A stretch of DNA of 64,000 bases from VAZQ01 sp963807865 (lineage in GTDB: Bacteria; Pseudomonadota; Alphaproteobacteria; Rhizobiales; Xanthobacteraceae): the NCBI GenBank assembly GCA_963807865.1, contig CAWEDK010000014.1:1-64000 (forward strand), read 5' to 3'. Made by a program: the position numbers and the translations under genes. Under the pieces are notes generated by a model. The model saw nothing but the letters and a program-made list of their open reading frames with translations. It made no database searches and was not told where the DNA came from. Of this stretch, positions 57,078-64,000 are shown piece by piece. Position 1 is the first letter of the stretch, and each line of letters starts with the position of its first letter.

Positions 57078-58238
57078 TCACTTGACGTCGTAGCCGGTCC
57101 AGTCCTTCGCCTGCGCGATTGCCGACTTGGCGCTGTCCCAGCGGTAGACGCGGTAGTACTGCCGGGTCCGGAAGTGGTTGTCCTTGCTCCATTCGATCGG
57201 ACCGCCGCGCAGGCCCTTGGTGTCGACCTTGATGTTCTCCATCGCGGCGCGGATCTTGGCGGAGTCGGCGGGCCAGCCGGCGCTCTTGAGCACGGCCTCG
57301 AGGACCATGCCGCCGATCCAGCCTTCGGTGAGTTGCTCGGCCGGATAGCGGGTGCTGCCCTTCTTGGCTTCGTCGCGGATTTCGCCGTGCACCGGCAGGT
57401 TGTCCTGGAACAGCGAGTTGGCGCCGATCACGTAGAACCGCGGGTCCTTGATGCGCGCGAGTTCGCCCTCGGCTTCGATGTGCGCCCACGCGACGTAGTC
57501 GCCGGGCCAGCCGAGCCGGCGCAGCGCCTCGAACGTCTTGACCTGCGTGACCCAGGGCGCCCAGGAGAACACCCAGTTGGCATTCGCGTCCTTGATCTTG
57601 GTCGCGAACGGCGTGTAGTCGGCGGTCGGCGGCGGAATGATCTCCTTGTCGACCGGCGTCATGCCCATCGTCTTCGAATGACCCTCGGCATAGTCGATTT
57701 CGCCACGCGAGAGCGGGATCGCCATGGCGGCAAGGCCGAGCCGCACCGGCTCCTTGGCGTTCTCCTTCACGAAATCGAGCGTCGCGCGGCTGTCATAGCC
57801 GCCCGCATAGGCGGTGGTGCAGAACAGCATCGCATCTGCCGGCGGATAGACTTCCTTCGGACAGACCGCGCCCATCAGCATCAGCGGCACGTTGGCGCGC
57901 TTGGCTTCGGCGATCACCGGCGCGTAGGTCGACGACAGGCTCGAGAGGATGAGCAGCTTCACATTGTCCTGGGTCAGCAGCCGCTTGGCGTTGGTCGCGG
58001 CTTTCGAGGGTTCGGCCGAGTCGTCCAGGATGATGAGCTGGATCTTCTTGCCATTGATGCCGCCGGCATTGTTGAGCCGGTCGACATAGAGGCGCAGCCC
58101 TTCGATCGGCGGTGCGTTGGTGCCGGCCGACGCGCCGGTGAGCGCGCCGCTGACGCCGACCACATAGGCGTCCTGGGCGTGCGCGGGTATCGCGAATGCC
58201 GCGCAGGCGAGCATCCCGATCAGAATTCTTCGTCGCAT
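57078..58238 (-). CDS. livJ: Branched-chain amino acid-type ABC substrate-binding protein LivJ
   Basis: An intact 386-aa periplasmic binding protein, ATG 58238. Sec signal MRRRILIGMLACAAFAIPAH ending AHAQDAYVV. Type 1 periplasmic fold with VGVSGALTGASAGTNAPPIE, GINGKKIQLIILDDSAEPSK and LILSSLSSTYAPVIAEAKRA. It heads the transporter part, following a CoA-ligase-like gene by 32 bp. The ligand is unknown; the ligase partner suggests an organic acid rather than an amino acid (inference). Confidence 0.92.
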   Translation of the reverse strand: MRRRILIGMLACAAFAIPAHAQDAYVVGVSGALTGASAGTNAPPIEGLRLYVDRLNNAGGINGKKIQLIILDDSAEPSKAATNAKRLLTQDNVKLLILSSLSSTYAPVIAEAKRANVPLMLMGAVCPKEVYPPADAMLFCTTAYAGGYDSRATLDFVKENAKEPVRLGLAAMAIPLSRGEIDYAEGHSKTMGMTPVDKEIIPPPTADYTPFATKIKDANANWVFSWAPWVTQVKTFEALRRLGWPGDYVAWAHIEAEGELARIKDPRFYVIGANSLFQDNLPVHGEIRDEAKKGSTRYPAEQLTEGWIGGMVLEAVLKSAGWPADSAKIRAAMENIKVDTKGLRGGPIEWSKDNHFRTRQYYRVYRWDSAKSAIAQAKDWTGYDVK

Positions 58239-58270
58239 TATGATCCTCCCTTGTTATTCGATTTTAGACT

Positions 58271-60158
58271 TTAGGCCGGTTGGGCCGCACCGGCCTGAGC
58301 GATCAGCCGTTCCTCGCGATCGTCATACATGTCCTCGACCAGCGCCTTGAAGCGATCGTACATCAGGTGCCGCTTCACCTTGCGGGTCGGCGTCACCGGT
58401 TCGCCTTCCTCCTCCGGGTCGAGCGTCTTCGGCAGGATACGGAAGGCCTTGATCTGCTCGACGCGCGCCAGTTCGCCGTTGATCCGGTCGATCTCCGCCC
58501 CGATCAGCTTGGTGACCTTGTCGTTGCTGACCAGGCTGGTGAAGCCCGTGTAGGGCACGTCGTGGCTGCGCGCCCAGTCCGATACGGTGTCGGCGTCGAT
58601 CTCGATCAGCGCCGTCAGGTATTTGCGGCCATGTCCGAACACGACCGCCTCGGCTACGTAAGGGCTGGCGCGAACGATATTCTCGATGAACGACGGCGAG
58701 ATAGTCTTGCCGCCCGACGTCACGATAAAGTCGCGGGCGCGATCGATCAGGCGCAAGCGCGCCGTCGTGCCATTCGCCGATATCACCGGTACGCAGCCAT
58801 CCGTCCCCGGTCCTCGTCGCCTGCGTGCTCTCGTCGTTATTCCAGTAGCGATCGAACAGATCGGGGCTTCGCACCAGAACTTCGCCGTCTGGCGACAACT
58901 GGGCCTCCCAGCCCGCCGGAACGGTGCCGACATCGCCCGGACGCGGAAACGGGCCACACTGCCCGCTGATGATGCCACCGGCGGTTTCGGTCTGGCCGTA
59001 CATTTCCACTACGTTGATGCCCAGCATCTGCCAGAGCGTCATGGTCTCGGGCGGCAGCGGCGCGCCGGCGCAGATCATCAGTTCGATATCGGTCGAGACC
59101 GATCTTGTTGAGGATCGGCCTGAACACTCCGGCTCGGCAGGCAGCATAGAGGGCGTCCTGCGCAGGGTCGGCGCCGCCGTTCCAGCGTTTGCGCGCATAG
59201 TCGCGCGCGAAACGCATGGCGAGATTTGCCGTTCCGCGCTTGAGCCGAGATGAATTCAGGATGCCGATCAGTAGTTGCGAGGCGAATTTCTGCAGATAGC
59301 GCGGCACGGTGAACAAGACGGTCGGCGCCACCTCGAAGAGCGTCGCCGGGAGATCGTCGGCGTTTTCGCCGAAGTGAGGCACGAGCCGCGAGAACAGCGG
59401 CAGAGTGACGGCCACGTCGCGGCCGAGCACATGGCACAGCGGCAGGTAGAGCAACGACCCGGTGCGGCTTGGCGGCGAGCGTCGGATAGTGGCTGACGAT
59501 GTTGGCGGTTGCGGCCAGATGCTTGCCGTGCGTGACCAGCGCGCCCTTGGGATGGCCGGTCGTGCCGGACGTGTACACGATAAATGCCGGCGCTGCGGGA
59601 TCGAGCTGTCGTTACGAGCTCGCGAAAACCGCCGAGGTCAGGCTCCGGCACGGCGTCTAGCAAATCCTGGTATCGCCGGATCTTCGGATGCTCGTATCCG
59701 AACATGGCGGTCGCATCGAGCACGACGATCCAGCGCAGATCAGGCAACTGGTCGACGATCGGCATGAGCTTGTCGACGTATTCCTGGTTCTCCGCGATGA
59801 ACAACGCGGCGCCGCCGTCGCGCATCTGATAGGCGACCTCGGAGGCCGAAGCGGTCGGATAGAGGCCGTAGACGATGGCGCCGAGCGACTGCGCGGCCTG
59901 GTCGCATACCGCCCATTCCTCGCAGGCGTCGCCCATGATGGCGACGCGATCGCCGCGCGCGAGCCCCAGCGCCTCGAATGCGCGTGCCGCGCGCGCGACC
60001 ATCGTCGCGTAGTCGTGCCACGTGCGCTCACGATAGAGGCCGAGGTGTTTTGAACGCAGCGCGACTGCAGCCGGCTCCGCCCGGGCCCGCTCATACAGCA
60101 GGAGCGGCGCGGACTTGCCGCGCAACGCCTGATAGTCGACCGCAGACGTGGCCGTCAT
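58271..60158 (-). CDS. AMP-dependent acyl-CoA synthetase, FadD-like (four frameshifts)
   Basis: Activates a carboxylic acid to its CoA thioester through an acyl-AMP. It starts at ATG 60158 (MTATSAVDYQALRGKSAPLL). Motifs across frames: AMP-binding YTSGTTGHPKGALVTHGKHL, LYLPLCHVLGRDVAVTLPLF, EMYGQTETAGGIISG, GWLRTGDIGEWHDG, RLIDRARDFIVTSGGKTISP and the end RKVKRHLMYDRFKALVEDMY. Extra bases near 59600, 59465, 59100 and 58790 break the frame; each is +1. Corrected length is about 628 aa, typical of long-chain-type ligases. Pairing with livJHMFG is a common uptake-and-activate arrangement for aromatic or long acids. Confidence 0.88.
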
Positions 60159-60233
60159 GGGAGCGCTCGTTGAGCATTCTCTATGCAAAATTCAATAGCT
60201 CACTGAACTTGAAACCACCATGGGGATGCGACC

Positions 60234-60872
60234 CTATCGCCGGTGGCTCCTGCGCGATGGGCGCTTCGTCACACCGGCGAGCAGCACTTGTAGAAACTCC
60301 TCGGAGATGCGGCCGATCGGCACGTCTTGCTTTGGGTACCAGTGGGCTACGGAATTCAGCATGCCGAGCAACGCAAGGACCGCAAGGCGCGTGTCGAGAT
60401 TGGAGCGAAACTCCCCACGCCGGACGCCCTCCTTGAACACATCCTCAAGAACCCGTTCGAGATCGCGCGACCATTTTCCGATCCGCCGCCGGCTTTCCGC
60501 TGGTAGATACTGACGTTCGTTGAGAAATACCCGGACGAAGTCGCTGCGGTCGATCAGCGGAGAAAGATGCGACTGGATGAAGCGGTCGAGCTTTTTGCTC
60601 GCCGCATCGGGACTCTTGGCGATTGCCTTGGCGGCCTCGACAAAAAAGCCGACGCCCTGCAGGCAGACGAGTTCAAGAGCGCCCTCCTTGGAGGGAAAGT
60701 AATAATAGAGGCTCGCCTGGCGGATACCGAGTACGTCGGCGATGTCCTGGGTCGTCGCGCCGTGGAAGCCGCGCTCCGCAAACACCCGGGCCGCCGCCTC
60801 GATCATTTCCGGCGCGCGGCGCCGCGAGCTGGATCGGGCGCGCCTGGCTGCGGGCAGACTGACGACCGCCAT
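60234..60872 (-). CDS. TetR-family transcriptional regulator
   Basis: An intact regulator of about 212 aa, ATG 60872 (MAVVSLPAARRARSSSRRRA). The HTH region is AARVFAERGFHGATTQDIAD then VLGIRQASLYYYFPSKEGAL. The C-terminal ligand domain includes FLQVLLAGVTKRP. It is the first gene before fadD-liv in the same orientation and divergent from the MetE-like gene, with a palindrome at 60950-60967 between them. It probably controls both directions in response to an acyl-CoA or acid. Confidence 0.92.
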   Translation of the reverse strand: MAVVSLPAARRARSSSRRRAPEMIEAAARVFAERGFHGATTQDIADVLGIRQASLYYYFPSKEGALELVCLQGVGFFVEAAKAIAKSPDAASKKLDRFIQSHLSPLIDRSDFVRVFLNERQYLPAESRRRIGKWSRDLERVLEDVFKEGVRRGEFRSNLDTRLAVLALLGMLNSVAHWYPKQDVPIGRISEEFLQVLLAGVTKRPSRRSHRR

Positions 60873-60949
60873 GTGCACATGCTCCCGGCGAACATCCGAA
60901 CCATCGGGAGAGGGGCATTGTGCCCCGCCCGCTGTTCGCTCTAGAGTTT

Positions 60950-60967
60950 ATCTATTGACCTATAGAT
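60950..60967. promoter_or_regulatory. TetR-type operator candidate
   Basis: ATCTAT-TGACCT-ATAGAT, a perfect 6-bp inverted repeat with a 6-bp centre in the divergent tetR/metE-like region. It overlaps an ATG at 60966, which argues that translation of the downstream gene begins at 60996 instead. Confidence 0.55.
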
Positions 60968-60995
60968 GGCAAGACCGCAGCGTCCGGAGCACCTC

Positions 60996-62108
60996 ATGAA
61001 CCTTCATCCCGATGGGCGGCCGCCCGCCCGGGTCGATCACGTGGGCAGCCTGTTGCGGCCCGCGCCATTGCGGCAGGCATTCCGGCAGTATGCCAGCAAG
61101 GAGATCGGTGACGATGCGTTTGCGCGCGTGCAGGACGAATGCATCGAGGATGTTGTGCGCAAGCAGGAGGCGGCTGGTCTCAAAGTCGTGACCGACGGCG
61201 AATTCCGGCGCGGCTCGTATTGGGGCCGCTTCGTCGAGCGGACCGAAGGGCTGGAGGTGCGGGAGGCCCTGCTCAAGTTTCGGGACGACCACGGCCACGA
61301 GGTCGACTTCACGGCGCCGTACGCGGTGGCGCCCATCCGCCGTACCCGGCCGCTCGCCGTCGACGAGTTCGTGTCTCTGAGGGACGTCACGCGCGTAATG
61401 CCCAAGATCACGCTGCCGGCGCCTTCGACCATGCACCTGCTGCGGCTCAGCGATTTCGCCGATCCGCAAGTCTATGCGAACGTCGACCGGTTCTTCGACG
61501 ATCTTGTCCTGGTGTTCCGACAGGAAATCGCCGACCTTGTCGCCGCCGGCTGCCGGTACGTACAGATCGACGAGATCGCCATCGCGTTGCTGTGCGATCC
61601 GGCGATCCGCTCCAGCGTCGAACGCGCCGGCGTCGATCCACGCGCGTTGGTCGACCGCTACATCGCGGCGCTCAACGGCTGCGTCGCGGACTGCCCGAGT
61701 GACGTGTATGTCGGCATCCACATGTGCCGCGGGAATTTCAAAGGCCACTACCTCTCCGAAGGCGGCTACGAGTCGGTCGCCGAGCAGTTCTTCACGCACA
61801 CCAACGCCAATCATTTCCTGCTCGAGTACGACACGCCGCGCGCCGGCGATTTTGCGCCGTTGCGGTTTGTGCCGAAGGAAAAAGGGGTCGTGCTGGGCTT
61901 GGTCAGCAGCAAGAATCCCGATCTGGAGAGCGTCGACACGCTGCGACGGCGGACCGAAGAGGCCGCGAAGCACATCGACCTCGATCGGCTGGCGATCGGT
62001 CCGCAATGCGGGTTTGCCAGCAGCGTTGCCGGCAATCCGCTGAGCGAAGCGGATCAGTGGGCCAAGTTCCGCGTGCTGGTCGAGGCCGCGAATAAGATCT
62101 GGACGTAG
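60996..62108 (+). CDS. Short cobalamin-independent methionine synthase (MetE C-terminal) family protein
   Basis: A 370-aa stand-alone relative of the MetE catalytic domain. I chose ATG 60996 (MNLHPDGRPPARVDHVGSLL) with GGAG about 9 nt upstream, rather than ATG 60966 inside the operator. The zinc ligands of MetE are all recognisable: HxC in YVGIHMCRGNFKGHYLSEGG, Glu in FLLEYDTPRAGDF and Cys in LAIGPQCGFASSVAGNPLSE. The N-terminal half needed by classical MetE for the polyglutamate substrate is absent. Family members of this size act on other methyl donors or demethylate small molecules. Placement by a TetR-fadD-liv cluster suggests catabolic demethylation (inference). Confidence 0.82.
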   Translation: MNLHPDGRPPARVDHVGSLLRPAPLRQAFRQYASKEIGDDAFARVQDECIEDVVRKQEAAGLKVVTDGEFRRGSYWGRFVERTEGLEVREALLKFRDDHGHEVDFTAPYAVAPIRRTRPLAVDEFVSLRDVTRVMPKITLPAPSTMHLLRLSDFADPQVYANVDRFFDDLVLVFRQEIADLVAAGCRYVQIDEIAIALLCDPAIRSSVERAGVDPRALVDRYIAALNGCVADCPSDVYVGIHMCRGNFKGHYLSEGGYESVAEQFFTHTNANHFLLEYDTPRAGDFAPLRFVPKEKGVVLGLVSSKNPDLESVDTLRRRTEEAAKHIDLDRLAIGPQCGFASSVAGNPLSEADQWAKFRVLVEAANKIWT

Positions 62109-62149
62109 CCGGATCGCTTTGTTGGCGCGTCCTGCGCCTGGTGGCGGAA

Positions 62150-63025
62150 TCAAAAGCCGAACAGCGCTGCCGGATTATCGACGAGTATCTTCTTCCGTGT
62201 CGCTTCGTCGGGCGCCCAGTCGCCCAGCAGGTTGAACAACTGCACCGAGCCGACCTTGTCGGCGAACGACAGGTGCGGAAAGTCGCTGCCCCAGATCAGC
62301 CGGTCGGGCGCGGCCTCGATCAGTGCGCGCGCCATCGGCGCGGCGTCCGCCATGGCGGGAAGCGTGGCGTTACGATAGGTGCCGGTGAGCTTGATCCACG
62401 TGCGGCCGTCGCCATGGCGCAGCATGTCGAGCATCTTCTGAAAGCCGCGCTGCTGCGGTCCGTCCTTGGCGAGAAACATGCCCATATGGGCGACGCTATG
62501 ATTGGAGCGCAGCTTGGCGAAGACCGGCAGCAGTTCTTCCGTCAGCCACCCGGGATGGAGAAAGTCGATCTGCCAGCCCATCTCGGCGCAGCGGGCGTCC
62601 AGGCGATCGATCCGCGCGCGCATGGTCGCGGAAAACCCAGGCTCCGGCGGTTTGACCGGCGACACGTTGACCCGGACACCGCGCACGCCGACCTTGTGCA
62701 TCTCGGCAAGCGTGGCGTCCGGCTCATTCTCATCGACATCGACGATGCCGCGCGCGCGGCCCGTGCCGATTTCGCGCATGGCGTCGAGCATGCAGGCATT
62801 GTCGCGGCCGTAGGCGCTGGGCTGAACGAACACGTAGCGCTCCATGCCGAGCAACCCGGCAACCTCCAGATATTCGGAGAGCGGTGCAAACGGCGGGGCG
62901 TAGCGCAGCTTCTCGTTGACCCCGCCGTGCGGATAGCGGTCGGCCGGGCCAAATACATGAAAGTGCGCGTCGCACGAATTCGGCGGCGCCCGAAACGCGG
63001 GCGGTGGTTCGTCGTGGTGGTTCAA
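62150..63025 (-). CDS. Amidohydrolase-2 family protein (PDC lactonase/ACMSD-like)
   Basis: An intact 291-aa TIM-barrel metal-dependent hydrolase, ATG 63025 (MNHHDEPPPAFRAPPNSCDA). The metal motif HxH is in SCDAHFHVFGPADRYPHGGV. The catalytic Asp is probably in RLIWGSDFPHLSFADKVGSV. Other features are YVFVQPSAYGRDNACMLDAM and GVRGVRVNVSP. It resembles 2-pyrone-4,6-dicarboxylate lactonase relatives used in aromatic ring degradation. It is convergent with the MetE-like gene and 24 bp downstream of a receptor gene, so those two are probably co-transcribed. Confidence 0.85.
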   Translation of the reverse strand: MNHHDEPPPAFRAPPNSCDAHFHVFGPADRYPHGGVNEKLRYAPPFAPLSEYLEVAGLLGMERYVFVQPSAYGRDNACMLDAMREIGTGRARGIVDVDENEPDATLAEMHKVGVRGVRVNVSPVKPPEPGFSATMRARIDRLDARCAEMGWQIDFLHPGWLTEELLPVFAKLRSNHSVAHMGMFLAKDGPQQRGFQKMLDMLRHGDGRTWIKLTGTYRNATLPAMADAAPMARALIEAAPDRLIWGSDFPHLSFADKVGSVQLFNLLGDWAPDEATRKKILVDNPAALFGF

Positions 63026-63049
63026 CTTCTGCGTCCCTGATTGAGGTCG

Positions 63050-64000
63050 TTACTGGATCGTCACGTTGGCGGTCTTGATCACGTCGCGCCAGACGGCGAT
63101 CTCGCGTTCGAGGTGGCGGGTCATCTCCTCCGGCGTCGAGGTGACGGCGAGGGCCGCCTGTTGCAGGAACGCATTCTGCAAGCGAGGCTGGGCACAAGCC
63201 TTGACGACTTCGCGATGTAGCCGCTCGATGATCGGCTGCGGCGTGTTAGCGGGCGCGGCAATGCCCCACCAGTACGACATATCGTAGCGCGGCGCACCGG
63301 CCTCGACGAAGGTTGGCACCTCCGGCAGCAGTGTGCTGCGCTTGTCGCCCGATACTGCGAGGCCGAGCAGGGTGCCGGCCTTCACGTGCGCGACGCCGGC
63401 GGCGAGGCTGGCGATCGCCATGTCGATCCGGCCGGCGATGACCTCGGCGATCGCGGCCGCGACCCCGCGGAATGGCACATGCAGGGCCTTGGTGTCGGTG
63501 ACGTTGAGCAGCAATTCCATCGCCAGGTGGGCTGACGATCCCGGTCCGCCCGAGCCGAACGTGATCTGTCCCGGCTTCTGTTTGGCGAGTGCGACCAGGT
63601 CGGCGAGGGTGCGTGGCCCGAGGCCCGGCCTGACCAGCAGGATCGACGGCGAGTCAGCGATTCGGCTGATCTGTGCGAGGTCCTTGACCGGATCGTAAGG
63701 CAGATTGGGATAGAGGCCCGGCGAAATCGACAGAGACGTATCGGTCAACAGCAGCGTATGGCCGTCCGGCGGCGCGCGCACCACCATGACGGTACCGGCC
63801 GTCCCGCCGGCCCCGCCGCGGTTCTCGACGATGACCGACTGGCCGATCTGTTCGGTCATTTCCTGCGCCAACAGCCGCGCCGAAACATCGGTGAACGCGC
63901 CCGGCACGAATGGCACCACGATACGAACCACCTGCTGCGGCCAGTTCGTTTGCGCTTGGGCGCGGCTTGCGAGCGGCGCGAGGCTCGCGCCGAGAAGGAG
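63050..64000 (-). CDS. Bug/TctC-family receptor, 5' end off window
   Basis: Periplasmic receptor running off the right edge; about 317 codons are visible. The signal end is seen (LLLGASLAPLASRAQAQTNW). Motifs: VRIVVPFVPGAFTDVSARLL, VIVENRGGAGGTAGTVMVVR, PPDGHTLLLTDTSLS, LPEVPTFVEAGAPRYDMSYW and APANTPQPIIERLH. The stop is at 63050. It is the likely uptake partner of the adjacent amidohydrolase. The start codon lies outside the window. Confidence 0.9.
   Translation of the reverse strand, partial: LLLGASLAPLASRAQAQTNWPQQVVRIVVPFVPGAFTDVSARLLAQEMTEQIGQSVIVENRGGAGGTAGTVMVVRAPPDGHTLLLTDTSLSISPGLYPNLPYDPVKDLAQISRIADSPSILLVRPGLGPRTLADLVALAKQKPGQITFGSGGPGSSAHLAMELLLNVTDTKALHVPFRGVAAAIAEVIAGRIDMAIASLAAGVAHVKAGTLLGLAVSGDKRSTLLPEVPTFVEAGAPRYDMSYWWGIAAPANTPQPIIERLHREVVKACAQPRLQNAFLQQAALAVTSTPEEMTRHLEREIAVWRDVIKTANVTIQ

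Overview
The window is high-GC DNA from an alphaproteobacterium, most likely Hyphomicrobiales (Bradyrhizobium/Xanthobacteraceae-like). The evidence is indirect: many Bug/TctC-type solute receptors, xanthine-dehydrogenase-family Mo hydroxylases, CaiB, acyl-CoA dehydrogenase and Liv-ABC catabolic genes, a MmcB protein, and dispersed GC-rich palindromes of the type common in that order. No rRNA, tRNA, integrase, transposase or CRISPR array was seen.

Layout. 1-6.3 kb: an edge-truncated glutamine-synthetase-family gene, tctBA (tripartite tricarboxylate transporter membrane subunits, no adjacent receptor), coxG, an amidase and a tricarballylate-dehydrogenase-like flavoprotein. 6.5-11.9 kb: pyrimidine biosynthesis, pyrE and pyrC on the minus strand, a TPR/2OG-oxygenase-like gene, then pyrK-pyrD of the NAD-linked class 1B type. 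12-25 kb: an XRE regulator, Mo-hydroxylase subunits (coxM, coxS, a second coxM, two coxL-like), two tandem UbiD-like decarboxylases and a receptor. 25-28.4 kb: a MarR gene divergent from an HpaB-type hydroxylase across a perfect operator palindrome, then a Tat-type receptor. 28.4-32.5 kb: the cyoABCD quinol oxidase. 32.7-33.7 kb: glutaminase. 34-46.7 kb: an acyl-CoA catabolic block (Cys-less thiolase, DUF35 partner, MarR, MaoC/FAS1-like hydratase, receptor, CaiB, acyl-CoA dehydrogenase, TPP enzyme, receptor, glutaryl-CoA dehydrogenase, receptor). 47-53.4 kb: a triple RidA protein, an alpha/beta hydrolase, mtnA, mmcB and a large amidase. 53.4-60.9 kb: TetR-fadD-livJHMFG on the minus strand. 61-64 kb: a short MetE-like protein, an amidohydrolase and an edge-truncated receptor.

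Overall the window looks like an uptake-and-degradation island for (hetero)aromatic and dicarboxylic acids. Six stand-alone periplasmic receptors and one Liv system would capture substrates. UbiD, HpaB and Mo-hydroxylases would modify rings. CoA transferase, CoA ligase, dehydrogenases, a hydratase and a thiolase-like enzyme would run beta-oxidation-like steps. The assignments are by family; no substrate can be read from sequence.

Caveat for every gene model: more than 30 reading-frame breaks occur, and nearly all that I could resolve are single extra bases, with normal protein sequence continuing in the next frame. They are densest in the first 20 kb. I treat them as probable sequencing/assembly errors and give full-length gene spans, noting each break.
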